Below are positions 43,574-52,955 of a DNA stretch of 64,000 bases, in pieces (within the stretch, counting starts at the first letter, position 1; each line of letters starts with the position of its first letter). A program made the translations under genes and the position numbers. Under the pieces are notes generated by a model. The model did not search any database. It had not been told where the DNA came from and saw only the letters and a program-made list of their open reading frames with translations. The DNA is from CAIJXB01 sp964439595 (GTDB lineage: Bacteria > Chlamydiota > Chlamydiia > Chlamydiales > Rhabdochlamydiaceae), in the NCBI GenBank assembly GCA_964439595.1, contig CAYTOK010000006.1, positions 1 through 64,000 on the forward strand, read 5' to 3'.

Positions 43574-44410
43574 TTATATATAAGGACGGAACTCCGGATC
43601 AGGCTCTCTAGTAAAAACCATAGGTTTTAAAAAAATCGGGTGTTGAAATCCTAGCTTGCAAGCTTGAAGAGCTACTCTATCATAAAAATCCCACTTAGAT
43701 CGGTATTTTTTATCTCCTAAAATAGAAAAACCTGCTTCTGAAGTGTGTACACGAATTTGGTTTTTACGACCGGTCTCTAAAGTAACCTTTAAGGCTGTCG
43801 TTCCAGATTTTTGTTTAATCACTTCATAATGAGTTACGGCGTGCTTTCCTCTTGAAGCTTCTTTTACACTTCTTACATAATAAATTCCATCTTCTAAAAG
43901 ATAACTCTGCCAAGTGCCTTTTTCTGGGGTCAAGTTTCCTTCTACAACAGCCAAGTACTCCCTTAAAATAGAATGCTCCTCGAATTGGCTTTTCAACTTA
44001 TAAAGAGCTTCCTCTGAAAAAGCAAATACCATAATACCGGAAGCTTCTCTATCCAATCTATGTACCGGATGAACAGTTCTCCCCTTAAAAGCGATTTTTA
44101 AGTGTTCATGTAAATTTTCAGAAAGATCTGTTTCGGTAGCAACACTTAAAAGACCTGCAGGCTTATACACAACTAGTAGATGTTCATCTTGATATAAGAT
44201 CTCAAATCCTTCTCTAAAATACTGCCTTTTTTTTTGCAGCTCCACCTTATCCTCAGGATTGACAATAACTCTAGGATCTTTTACCTGCTTACCCGCTACC
44301 AAAATACGGCCCTCTGAGAGCCAGGAACGTAACGTTGTTTTTGAACTATCTGGAGCAAATTCTTTTAATGCTTCCAATATAGGCTGCGTTTTTTGAACAA
44401 TCCAAGTCAT
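43574..44410 (-). CDS. RluA-family RNA pseudouridine synthase
   Basis: A 278-residue enzyme that isomerises uridine in rRNA or tRNA. An N-terminal S4-like RNA-binding domain (TTLRSWLSEGRILVAGKQV, about 25-43) precedes the catalytic domain with HRLDREASG (His117-Arg121, catalytic Asp120), ILYQDEHLLVVYKPAG and the C-terminal TGRKNQIRVH motif. The order and length fit RluD/RluA types; the exact target cannot be named. Divergent from the acyltransferase gene. Confidence 0.9.
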   Translation of the reverse strand: MTWIVQKTQPILEALKEFAPDSSKTTLRSWLSEGRILVAGKQVKDPRVIVNPEDKVELQKKRQYFREGFEILYQDEHLLVVYKPAGLLSVATETDLSENLHEHLKIAFKGRTVHPVHRLDREASGIMVFAFSEEALYKLKSQFEEHSILREYLAVVEGNLTPEKGTWQSYLLEDGIYYVRSVKEASRGKHAVTHYEVIKQKSGTTALKVTLETGRKNQIRVHTSEAGFSILGDKKYRSKWDFYDRVALQACKLGFQHPIFLKPMVFTREPDPEFRPYI

Positions 44411-44536
44411 AAAATCCCTTGTTTTTTTATCATAAATTATAAGGAATTCCTTAAAAAAAGCAAGAAATTTACAGTAAAACTTCTTTATAAAATAAAACGT
44501 CGAATTTAATTTCTTCTTTTGCTATAAACAAGACTT

Positions 44537-45799
44537 ATGCAAAAGAAAAAAATACAACACTATCTAAGCTATCTAGCCTTGCGAAGTTTTTTTTATCTAA
44601 TTTCGCTTCTCCCCTATGCATTTCTACATAAATTAGGAGAAAAACTAGGTGTTATTTTATTTTTTACTGTAAAGAAGTACAGAAAAAGAACTCTTAGCAA
44701 CTTAAAATTAGCTACAGACCTAATAATAAACCCCAAAGAGCTCATTCCCCTTGCTAAAAAATCTCTTGGGAACTTGGCTATAACCTGCTTAGAATATGGA
44801 AAACTTGCTAAAGAAAACCAAATCGAAAATATTGTCCAGTGCATTAACCCCTTAGAAGCAAAAAAAATCTTATCGACAGGAAAAGGCGTTATCTTCCTCT
44901 GCGCGCACCAAGCTAATTGGGAACTATTTTTTTTAGAGGGAACCTCAAGAATGCCAGGCGTTGCTATTGGACAGCCCGTTAAAAACACCTACCTATATAA
45001 CTGGATTTTATCTATTAGAGAGAAATTCGGAGGAAAAATTGTTCTTCCCAACCAGGCAGTTAAAGAAGGACTCCGAGCTTTAAAACAAGGGAAGTTTTTG
45101 GGTATAGTAGGAGACCAGGGAATGCCAGGATCAGGTTTTAGCTCTCCTTTTTTAGGAAGAGAAGCATGGACATCTCCCCTCCCCGCACTTTTATCCTATC
45201 GTAGTGGGTGCCCCATTATAACAGCTACTATGACAAGAGAAAATGGTAAATATTTTATCCACTACTCAGATCCCATCTGGCCTGTGCAAAGTACCCCCTC
45301 AGCAGAAGAAATTCCCAACCTTATGAAAAAAGCCTTACTCCCTTTGGAAGATAGCATAAAAAAAACTCCTTCACAGTGGCTTTGGCAACATAATCGCTGG
45401 AAACAGCAGCTCTTAGGGAGAGTCAAAAAAAACTATAGACAAGACGCCATAGCCGTTCTTCTTCCTAAAAACACTATGGAGAACGAAAACCTCAAGCAGT
45501 TACTACAAACCTTTAAAGAAATATATCCCTTAGAGCTTCTTGCCTTTTTTTCCCCTATTGCTTTAAAAATGGAAGGAATCGAAGAACACCTTTACCAAGA
45601 ATATAATGAAATAGAGGTCTTAGATTACAGATACAAATTAGTATTTAACTTTAGTGGAGAAGAGTCTTTAAGTAAGCACTTTTTACAGCTTGCAGCCTTA
45701 AAAGCTGTTAATGCCAAAGAGCTTAGCAAAGAGGCCAACCTACCTGTAAATACCCCGCTACCCAAACTCCTTAAAGAGGTCCTTCTCTATGCCCATTGA
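44537..45799 (+). CDS. LpxL/HtrB-like lipid A acyltransferase with extra C-terminal domain
   Basis: A 420-residue inner-membrane acyltransferase adding a secondary acyl chain to lipid A precursors. An N-terminal hydrophobic anchor (about 10-45) is followed by the catalytic HQANWE (His124, Glu129), VGDQGMPGSGFSSPFLG and QWLWQHNRWK, the last typical of the LpxL/LpxM family. Standard enzymes end near residue 300; here about 120 residues follow, with FNFSGEESLSKHFLQLAALKAV, of unknown role. The 3' end overlaps rsmE by 11 nt. Confidence 0.85.
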   Translation: MQKKKIQHYLSYLALRSFFYLISLLPYAFLHKLGEKLGVILFFTVKKYRKRTLSNLKLATDLIINPKELIPLAKKSLGNLAITCLEYGKLAKENQIENIVQCINPLEAKKILSTGKGVIFLCAHQANWELFFLEGTSRMPGVAIGQPVKNTYLYNWILSIREKFGGKIVLPNQAVKEGLRALKQGKFLGIVGDQGMPGSGFSSPFLGREAWTSPLPALLSYRSGCPIITATMTRENGKYFIHYSDPIWPVQSTPSAEEIPNLMKKALLPLEDSIKKTPSQWLWQHNRWKQQLLGRVKKNYRQDAIAVLLPKNTMENENLKQLLQTFKEIYPLELLAFFSPIALKMEGIEEHLYQEYNEIEVLDYRYKLVFNFSGEESLSKHFLQLAALKAVNAKELSKEANLPVNTPLPKLLKEVLLYAH

Positions 45800-46520
45800 A
45801 CGATTTTATGTTAATGACCCACTAGAGCAAGGCTCTACAGTTTTCTTAAAAAACGAAGAATTTCACCACCTAGCGCATGTTGTTAGGTTAAAAAAAGGGG
45901 AAGTAGCCGATCTTATTAATGGTAAGGGAATTTTAGCTAAGAGCAGGCTAGAAGAAATCGGAAATAAACAAGCAGCATTCTCTATTCTTTCCTTAGAAAA
46001 AGAGGAAAAACCAACTTATGAACTTGTTTTAGCTCAAGCACTGCCACGGCAACCTCGACTGGAATACATTTTAGAAAAAAGTGTAGAACTTGGAGTAACC
46101 AAACTCTGGCTTTTCCCTGGAATGCTTAGTGAAAAAAAAGAATTCAGCTCTTCACAAATTGAAAGAATTAATCATATTATCATTGCAGCCACTAAGCAGT
46201 GCGGAAGACTCCATCTTCCCGAGCTGACCTTGTCGCCTCCTCTGCTCTCCTGGAAAAACTCTACCCCTCCTAAAAACTCCTTTTTTGGTGATACAGCAGC
46301 CTTAGACTCTTCTTCTTTTTTAAAGCAGCTATCTAAACTAGAAGAAAAATCCTTACTAATCGCAATTGGCCCAGAGAAAGGATTTCACATAAAAGAAACA
46401 GTGCATATGAGAGAAGATTTAGGAATGCAAGGTGTTTTTTTACACGAAAATATCTTAAGAACAGATACGGCTGCCATCTTCTCGCTTTCTTTAGCATCTG
46501 CCTTTCTCATCGAAAACTAA
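45789..46520 (+). CDS. rsmE: 16S rRNA m3U1498 methyltransferase
   Basis: A 243-residue SPOUT-class methyltransferase. A small N-terminal PUA-like domain (EEFHHLAHVVRLKKGE) leads to KSVELGVTKLWLF, AATKQCGRLHLPEL and the SAM-binding knot with IAIGPEKGF and LRTDTAAIFSL, the family's GPEGG and LRTETA motifs in variant form. It modifies U1498 in the decoding region of 16S rRNA. It starts within the acyltransferase gene, implying co-transcription. Confidence 0.92.
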   Translation: MPIERFYVNDPLEQGSTVFLKNEEFHHLAHVVRLKKGEVADLINGKGILAKSRLEEIGNKQAAFSILSLEKEEKPTYELVLAQALPRQPRLEYILEKSVELGVTKLWLFPGMLSEKKEFSSSQIERINHIIIAATKQCGRLHLPELTLSPPLLSWKNSTPPKNSFFGDTAALDSSSFLKQLSKLEEKSLLIAIGPEKGFHIKETVHMREDLGMQGVFLHENILRTDTAAIFSLSLASAFLIEN

Positions 46521-46572
46521 GATTTCACTCAAAATAACGAAAATTGAAAAACGGGATAAAAAAACACCAAAA

Positions 46573-47997
46573 TTAAGGCATTTTTTCTACGACCATCATG
46601 TTCGTTGTGCCACTTATGCCAAAAGGAGATCCGGCTGTAATTAATACAGAGTCTCCTTTCTTTACTAAGTCTAACTCGCGAATAAAATCACTTACCTTCA
46701 TAAAAGCTTCTTGCATATTCGTTGCTTGGTAAGGCGGAACTGAAACAACGCCCCATAAAAGAGCCATGCGATGATAAGATTCTTTGGTTGCAGTCAAAGC
46801 AAAAATAGGGATTTCTGGACGAAATCGAGATAAAAGCCTAGCTGTAAACCCGCTACTAGTAAAGACAAAAACAGCCTTAGCGTTAAGACTATAAGCTGTA
46901 TTTACCGTTGCAAGAGCAACAGAAGAAGGAACATCATACACCGCTTTTCTCGTGTTTTGATAAAAGAAGGTCCTATAATCAAATTCCTTTTCGGACTCAA
47001 GAATAATGCTCTTCATCATTTTAACAGTCTCAACAGGATATTTTCCTACAGCAGTTTCTCCTGAAAGCATTACTGCAGAGGTACTATCATAAATAGCATT
47101 AGCTACATCAGATACTTCAGCTCTTGTAGGCCTTGGGTTTTGAATCATAGACTCAAGCATCTGTGTTGCTGTAATTACAGGCTTTCCTAAAGTATAACAC
47201 TTATGTATCATCATCTTTTGCAGCCCTGGAACCTCATAAAGGGGAAGCTCTACTCCTAAATCTCCCCTAGCTACCATAATGCCATCAGCCACCTGCAAAA
47301 TAGCATCAAAATTTTCTACTCCCTGTCTATTTTCAATTTTTGCAATAACGGTGATATCAGGGCGTCCTTGACTAGCTAAAAGCTTTTTAATTTCTAGAAC
47401 ATGTTCAGCAGATCGAATAAAAGAAGCTGCAATGACATCAACCCCATGCTTACATCCAAAAATAAGAGCATCTATATCTTCCGTAGTCATTGCTGGAAGG
47501 GGAACTTTAACGCCTGGAAGGTTCACTCCTTTTTGGCTTTTTAAAGTTCCTGCGTTTTTGATTTCTATTAAAGCTCCCTCTTTTGTTTTTTCTACTACAG
47601 TAGCAGCTATATATCCATCATCGAAAAGAACAGTGTGACCAGCTTCCAAATAATCAAATACCACCTCAGGGGTGACTAAAATCCCTGCATCTTCTTTTGT
47701 TCTTACAAGATGCACTCTTTCCTTACAAGAAACCGGCAGACTTCCATCCGGAATTTTGCCAAGGCGGATTTCAGGACCTTTCGTATCCAACATAATAGCA
47801 AGGGGAATCCCTTTTGCATCCCTTGCTTTTTTTAACTTTTCAATGACAGCTAAATGTGTATCAAATGTTCCATGACTAAAATTCAATCTGGCTACATTCA
47901 TCCCGGCGTCAATAAGTTCTAAAATTTTCTCATACTCATTTACAGCAGGACCCATCGTACAGACTATTTTCGTGCTAATCCTATCCTTCACTTTCAT
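46573..47997 (-). CDS. pyk: Pyruvate kinase
   Basis: A 474-residue glycolytic enzyme making pyruvate and ATP from phosphoenolpyruvate. Visible are TKIVCTMGPA, MNVARLNFSHG, MLDTKGPEIR, IAKIENRQGVENFD, MVARGDLGVELP and PVITATQMLESMI with its catalytic Lys/Thr region, then SDVANAIYDSTSAVMLSGETA split over the active site. A C-terminal regulatory domain is present. I start at 47997, after AGGGGAT; a frame to 48039 adds 14 residues without support. Convergent with rsmE. Confidence 0.95.
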   Translation of the reverse strand: MKVKDRISTKIVCTMGPAVNEYEKILELIDAGMNVARLNFSHGTFDTHLAVIEKLKKARDAKGIPLAIMLDTKGPEIRLGKIPDGSLPVSCKERVHLVRTKEDAGILVTPEVVFDYLEAGHTVLFDDGYIAATVVEKTKEGALIEIKNAGTLKSQKGVNLPGVKVPLPAMTTEDIDALIFGCKHGVDVIAASFIRSAEHVLEIKKLLASQGRPDITVIAKIENRQGVENFDAILQVADGIMVARGDLGVELPLYEVPGLQKMMIHKCYTLGKPVITATQMLESMIQNPRPTRAEVSDVANAIYDSTSAVMLSGETAVGKYPVETVKMMKSIILESEKEFDYRTFFYQNTRKAVYDVPSSVALATVNTAYSLNAKAVFVFTSSGFTARLLSRFRPEIPIFALTATKESYHRMALLWGVVSVPPYQATNMQEAFMKVSDFIRELDLVKKGDSVLITAGSPFGISGTTNMMVVEKMP

Positions 47998-48177
47998 ATA
48001 AATCCCCTGTTTACGAGCTATAACAGCTAAACAAAGCATACCGAGAGCTCTGCTCTTTGTCTATTTTTTTCTGAAACTTGCTGATATTGAAGACTTATGG
48101 GCTATTCTAGCACATAACTGAAATTTTTTTATCACATAACTCATAGCAATCTTGACCGAAAATAAAAACAATAAAAT

Positions 48178-49905
48178 CTATGTCTTAAAACCTTCCTGCA
48201 CTAAGACTTTCTTCCCTTGAAATACAATGCCAAGAGTCAAGACTTTTGCAACTCCCCTGCTATGTAGCTCCGCTACGTAGTTTTTCTCTTCGATCTGTTT
48301 TAGAGCTTCTTTAGCTGTGTCCTTTAAAGAAATCCCTTTTTTTGTTTTTTTGAACTCTATAACAATTCCTAATTCTTTAGAGTTTTTAGGAATAAGACAT
48401 ACATCATAGCGCCCATACCCACTTTCTCTATTAGACTTCACTTCATGAGTCTTTTCTAAAGCCACCAAAAGCCCAAGGACAAAAGCGTGGTAGACTTTTT
48501 CTGAACTATTACTATCAAGATCCTGAGAGCTCATAGCATTTACAATTAGCTTTTGGAATAACTCAGCAAAAAGCTCTACATCCCCCGTAGTTAAACCTGT
48601 AAGCATTTTTGATAAATTAGAACCAGGAAGATTATTTGTAAGCCAATTTTGCATAAAGCCTTTATATAAAGTGAGCACTTCTTGATTAGGAATAGTCACA
48701 CTACGCATCGGACCGGCCGGATCTGAGTCTTTAGTAAGTGTTAAATAACCACTAAAGAAAAATAGACTCCATACAGTATCTTCTCTTCTTTCTAAATCAG
48801 AAAATATAATTCCCTCTTCAATAGATTTTGTGATTGATTTCCCTTGCAAGAGCTTTTCCATATCTTCTTTAAAAGAGTCTTCCCCTTTCCAAAGAAGTTT
48901 TTTAATAAGCTCATTAGAGCTAGTATTTACCCAGTAGGGCTGGAGCTTACCACTGCTTTTAATACATTGAATAATAGACCAGGGATTATAAATAGACACA
49001 TTCCCTATCAAATAGCCATTATACCACTTTCTGATCTCCTCTATTTTGAAAGAAACCTGCTGCTCTCTAAAAAGGCTCTCAACCTCTCCCTCTAAAAGAC
49101 CAAATTTATCAACAAAATAATCTTCTAAGATGGTATAGCAAGTACCATTATTAAAACCGGAAAAAATACTTTCCTTACTAACACGAAGGATTCCAGTTAA
49201 GACTGCTTGTTGCAGTAACGAATTATCTTTTAATCCATCACCAAAAAAACCGCGCATAAATTCTACAATTTTATCATAATATCCATGTAAATAGCCTGCA
49301 TGAATCGGCGCATCGTATTCGTCTATTAAAACAATGACCTTTTCCTTATAATAACGTTGTAGCCAAAGAATAAGATAAAAAAGGCTTTTTTCCAAAGTCC
49401 CTTTAGAAGCAGTTTTATGTAAAATATCTAGAAAATTTGTTCTTTCCGGATTGCTTAAAATAGGTTTGGATTCTCCTGTTTCAGTATTAATACTAGTTGC
49501 TTCCAATAAAAACTGATGCTTTTCAAATTCGGTTGCAATACAAATTTTCATTTTCTCATAAGCGTCTTCCCAAGAACTATGATGAACTTCTTTCAAGGTA
49601 AAGAAAATAGTAGGAAACTGTCCCCTATAATCTTGAACACCTTTTTTGCCTTTATCGTCTTTCCAAGTAGACTTCGTTATCTTTAAGCCCTGAAAAAGAG
49701 CTTCAGAATCTTTTTCTTTATTAGAAAAAAAATAGTAAAGCATAGAAAGATTTGTAGTTTTCCCAAAACGTCTTGGCCTTGGGATTAAAGCAACTTCTGC
49801 GCCACTGCGCACTATTTCTTCTATAAATAATGTTTTGTCTATATAAGAATAGTCACCCTGGATAATTTTCTTAAAATCACTTACGCCTAGAGGGAGTTTT
49901 TTCAT
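48178..49905 (-). CDS. AAA-ATPase-like protein with C-terminal PD-(D/E)XK nuclease-like domain (DUF1703-type)
   Basis: A 575-residue protein of the family formed by an AAA-ATPase-like N-terminal domain and a C-terminal nuclease-like domain. It opens with KKLPLGVSDFKKI and YIDKTLFI, then RPRRFGKTTNLSML (Walker A, GKT 48-50), VIVLIDEYDAPIH (Walker B) and a middle QAVLTGILRVSKES. The tail has ESGYGRYDVCLIP and IVIEFKK, the YD...EFK nuclease core. Such genes are multicopy in amoeba symbionts and environmental chlamydiae; their role is unknown, with mobile-element and defence roles suggested. Start at 49905 follows AAGG. Remnants of the same family lie at 8355 and 57698. Confidence 0.88.
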   Translation of the reverse strand: MKKLPLGVSDFKKIIQGDYSYIDKTLFIEEIVRSGAEVALIPRPRRFGKTTNLSMLYYFFSNKEKDSEALFQGLKITKSTWKDDKGKKGVQDYRGQFPTIFFTLKEVHHSSWEDAYEKMKICIATEFEKHQFLLEATSINTETGESKPILSNPERTNFLDILHKTASKGTLEKSLFYLILWLQRYYKEKVIVLIDEYDAPIHAGYLHGYYDKIVEFMRGFFGDGLKDNSLLQQAVLTGILRVSKESIFSGFNNGTCYTILEDYFVDKFGLLEGEVESLFREQQVSFKIEEIRKWYNGYLIGNVSIYNPWSIIQCIKSSGKLQPYWVNTSSNELIKKLLWKGEDSFKEDMEKLLQGKSITKSIEEGIIFSDLERREDTVWSLFFFSGYLTLTKDSDPAGPMRSVTIPNQEVLTLYKGFMQNWLTNNLPGSNLSKMLTGLTTGDVELFAELFQKLIVNAMSSQDLDSNSSEKVYHAFVLGLLVALEKTHEVKSNRESGYGRYDVCLIPKNSKELGIVIEFKKTKKGISLKDTAKEALKQIEEKNYVAELHSRGVAKVLTLGIVFQGKKVLVQEGFKT

Positions 49906-50051
49906 AGATAACCTTGTTTTCTCGCAAGTATAACAAAAGATCACTTTTTTAAACTAGGATTTATACATTTCAAAAATCTAAATATTTACATATATAGAAA
50001 ATCCTGTTAACAAAAAGAAAAACAACATTTCAGGTGGCTTAACTACAAGTT

Positions 50052-50465
50052 ATGACTAAAAAAGAAACCGTAGACTCTCCTCTTCAAAAAAATCAAATAA
50101 ACCACATGGCAAACGAAAGAACTTTCCTTGCTTGGATAAGGACATCCATTGGAATTATGGCACTTGGTTTTGTTTTAGAAAGATTTGCTCTTTTTATCAA
50201 ACAATTAGCAAATTTTTTTACAGCAGCAAGGGGTCCTTCAGATGTGCTGATCTCTTCTCATCCTCAAAACTATTCTTCTTTATTTGGAGTAATACTTGTA
50301 GGCTTTGGGGCTTTGATTGGTTTATTTTCTTTTTTTAATTATAAAAAAACAGAAAAGCAAATAGAAAACGACAGTTATAGCTACGGCCCAATACTGCCTA
50401 CCATTTTAACACTATCTATTTTCACTATTGGAATTTTTCTAGTTATCTATTTGCTTAACACCTAA
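50052..50465 (+). CDS. DUF202 (YidH-like) membrane protein
   Basis: A 137-residue protein with the DUF202 signature MANERTFLAWIRTSIGIMALG (split here at about 18-38) and three membrane helices (about 30-50, 75-95, 110-135). The family is an inner-membrane protein of unknown function, often with an acidic or polar N-terminal tail as here. It is divergent from the DUF1703-type gene and 80 nt upstream of the TMEM14-like gene. Confidence 0.88.
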   Translation: MTKKETVDSPLQKNQINHMANERTFLAWIRTSIGIMALGFVLERFALFIKQLANFFTAARGPSDVLISSHPQNYSSLFGVILVGFGALIGLFSFFNYKKTEKQIENDSYSYGPILPTILTLSIFTIGIFLVIYLLNT

Positions 50466-50544
50466 AACCTTAACATCTTTCCTTGTATGTTTTTTTTACA
50501 TGCTATAAGCTGATAAAAAAAACACAACAAAAAGGAATTTTTTT

Positions 50545-50877
50545 ATGAAAAATGCAGCGATAATTCTTCTTATTTACGGTATAACCGTCCTTTTAGGAGG
50601 GGTTTTTGGTTTTGTGAAAGCTGGAAGCTTGGCTTCTTTATTTTCTGGCGTAACCTCTTCTTTGCTTCTTTTTGCAGCAACTACTTTGCTTTTCACAAAA
50701 AAGTTTTCAGGATATTGGCTAGGACTTGGAACAGCGATGCTTTTAGAGATTGTTTTTATTTTACGATTTGTAAAAACACTCCACTTTCTCCCAGCAGGAC
50801 TACTCAGCATCCTTAGCTTAGCTGTGATTTTTGTCTTATTTTTTAAAATAAGACAAAACCAAAAACTCACATCTTAG
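50545..50877 (+). CDS. TMEM14-like small membrane protein
   Basis: A 110-residue protein with four predicted helices and the TMEM14 (UPF0136) layout: YGITVLLGGVFGFVKAGSLASL, then SGVTSSLLLFAA and FVKTLHFLPAGLLSIL, where the Gly-rich G..GF.KAGS.ASL stretch is characteristic. In eukaryotes TMEM14 proteins act in organelle membranes; bacterial function is unknown. RBS AAAGGAATT. Its stop overlaps the stop of the convergent CDF gene by 4 nt. Confidence 0.75.
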   Translation: MKNAAIILLIYGITVLLGGVFGFVKAGSLASLFSGVTSSLLLFAATTLLFTKKFSGYWLGLGTAMLLEIVFILRFVKTLHFLPAGLLSILSLAVIFVLFFKIRQNQKLTS

Positions 50878-51836
50878 GTGTGCCAATCAGAAACAGGATG
50901 ATCATTTTCGTAATACGGCTCCACATGAACAATCACATCCCTTACTGCCGGCCACGACTGTTGAATTTGTAGACGCACCTTTTGCGTAATGGCATGGGCA
51001 TCTTCTACTGAAAGCTCCGGGTTCACCTCAATGTCGACGCTGACATGAGCATCTGGTCCATAAGATTGAATCCGCAGCTTTTCCGTTGCCATAACTCCTT
51101 CAACTTGCATTGCAGCATCATGAACTCTCTTAAAATATTCAAAGGAAGGAGCTCTATCCAAAATTTGATGTAAGTTGTTCCATCCAGCCTTTACTCCTAT
51201 GATAATCATTAAAAAAGCGATAAAAAAAGCGCCAATATGATCTAAAAGCAGGCTATACTTGGGGAAATATGCTCCCGAACCAAGAGCTATAACAGCAAAT
51301 AAGCAACCAAGCCCATCAATTCTATAGTGTACTGCATCAGCTAAAAGAGCCGGACTATTTTGTTTTTTCGCAACAGCCTTTAAATGCTGATAAGCAATTT
51401 CAAGAAGGAGAACAGCTCCAAGAGGGATAATCCAAGCGTAAGAATTGATAGCTTGCAAAGAATTTTCTTCCAAGGCGCTAGCAAGCTGTTTACAACCTAA
51501 ATACCCACCTATAATGACAAGAAAGACACCAAGCTGCAGCCCTGCAATAGGCTCAAAGCGTCCGTGCCCAAAAGGATGATGTCGGTCTGGAGGCTTGTCC
51601 GCAAGACCTATACATAGCATTAAAAGAAGACTAGCTCCAATATCTAATAAACTAGAAAGCCCATCTAAAAGAAGGGAATAACTTCCCAAATAATAAAAAC
51701 CCAAAATTTCAGAAAGGATAATAATTGCCCTTAGCCAAATCCCCTTTAAAATAGTGGAAACAATTTGCTTTCTCCTCTCTTGCCTTTTTTCGTACACCTC
51801 ACCAGGCAAAGACATTCTATCAGGAAACTTCGTCAT
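50874..51836 (-). CDS. Cation diffusion facilitator (metal/proton antiporter)
   Basis: A 320-residue inner-membrane exporter of divalent metals with six helices and a cytosolic C-terminal domain. Site A shows LLLDGLSSLLDIG (Asp-x3-Asp) in helix 2 and LADAVHYRIDGLG (Asp-x3-... Asp) in helix 5; DRHHPFGHGRFEP is the family loop. The C-terminal domain has MRIQSYG-like EKLRIQSYGPDAHVSVDIEV. The HYRID variant in helix 5 (usual H/D-x3-D) keeps an acidic ligand. Substrate (Zn, Fe or Mn) is not decidable from sequence. Confidence 0.88.
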   Translation of the reverse strand: MTKFPDRMSLPGEVYEKRQERRKQIVSTILKGIWLRAIIILSEILGFYYLGSYSLLLDGLSSLLDIGASLLLMLCIGLADKPPDRHHPFGHGRFEPIAGLQLGVFLVIIGGYLGCKQLASALEENSLQAINSYAWIIPLGAVLLLEIAYQHLKAVAKKQNSPALLADAVHYRIDGLGCLFAVIALGSGAYFPKYSLLLDHIGAFFIAFLMIIIGVKAGWNNLHQILDRAPSFEYFKRVHDAAMQVEGVMATEKLRIQSYGPDAHVSVDIEVNPELSVEDAHAITQKVRLQIQQSWPAVRDVIVHVEPYYENDHPVSDWHT

Positions 51837-52117
51837 AATCCTATTCTATACCTTTATTAAATTAAATAAATTCATAATATGTAGTGGATTTTGAAAAAAT
51901 ATTCTTTTTTTGTCAACGATTTTATTTCAATTAATTATCTTAAACTACTCAGTTATAATTTTTATTTAAAGATCACGTTTTGATAGATAAAGGATCTTAT
52001 TTTAAAGGACTTAAAACTTATAGATTTTCTTAAAAAAATTATGCCGCCTATTTCGAAATCTGGAATTCAGATTAACGAATTTACTATATTAACAACCTGA
52101 CCAATTTTTAATAATTA

Positions 52118-52146
52118 TTGAATTAAATCGCAATTTAATGTATAAT
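52118..52146 (+). promoter_or_regulatory. Sigma70-type promoter of gene at 52183
   Basis: TTGAAT (52118-52123), a 17-nt spacer and perfect TATAAT (52141-52146), 36 nt before the ATG. The rest of the AT-rich spacer from 51837 shows no other feature. Confidence 0.75.
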
Positions 52147-52182
52147 AAATTTTACAAAAACAATTAAACAAGGAAAGTTAAA

Positions 52183-52800
52183 ATGTTAATCCCAGGATCA
52201 GCAGGACTTCTGCTAATTAATATTATAGATATGCATCCATTAGTTCCCTCCATAGGCAGTGGCGATCCTACACCTAAATACCTCAACCAGTTAAAGCTAC
52301 TATCAACTTTATCAGAAACTTCTGACTTAAAAGATAAATGTGAGCGTTATTTTAGTTTAGCAAAAGCCCCCTTTCTTGGTTCTACAATCTTCGCATGCGT
52401 TACCCTAATAGCACTCAACATCTTATTAGTTGGAACTGTCACCGGAATAGCTGCTTCCGCTGCACCTCTTTGCACTGGGGCTGTTATTACTATAATAGGG
52501 ATTGTAGCAGGCTTTGCTGCTAACTATTTTTCCTCTAAAAGGATTAAAAACGCCAAATTAGAGTTAGAAAACTATCTCAACACTAATAAATTAGAATTAA
52601 GGCTTTCACTAGAGCGAACAATTAACGATGAGAAATTTGAAATAGCAAAAATTATAGATAGCCAAAGTGATATTAAAAAAGCACCTGTAGTAGCACTTGA
52701 AAAACTTCTCTCTGCCCGAAAAAATATCAACTTAGCAGAAAAAACTTTAGAAGATTTCTTTAGTAATGAAGATACTGCTGTTAGAGAAGAGGTTGTATAG
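52183..52800 (+). CDS. Hypothetical protein with bilobed hydrophobic domain
   Basis: A 205-residue protein with no family I recognise. Two adjacent membrane helices (about 65-85 and 88-113: FACVTLIALNILLVG, then GAVITIIGIVAGFAA) separated by a short loop form a bilobed hydrophobic region, the layout typical of chlamydial inclusion-membrane (Inc) proteins. The C-terminal 90 residues are charged and helical. It lacks a signal peptide. It has a strong own promoter. The Inc comparison is structural only, so export to the inclusion membrane is a hypothesis. Confidence 0.7.
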   Translation: MLIPGSAGLLLINIIDMHPLVPSIGSGDPTPKYLNQLKLLSTLSETSDLKDKCERYFSLAKAPFLGSTIFACVTLIALNILLVGTVTGIAASAAPLCTGAVITIIGIVAGFAANYFSSKRIKNAKLELENYLNTNKLELRLSLERTINDEKFEIAKIIDSQSDIKKAPVVALEKLLSARKNINLAEKTLEDFFSNEDTAVREEVV

Positions 52801-52955
52801 CTATGTATGTTTTATAGCAATTGCAGAGGAACAAAAAAAAATTGATAAAAAGTAATAGCTAGAAAACCCGAGTTTTATTTTCTCTCCCTAAAAATTATAG
52901 GCGAAAATAAGACTTCTGTATAACATATGTGCGAAAAACAATTCAAAAGAGGCAT

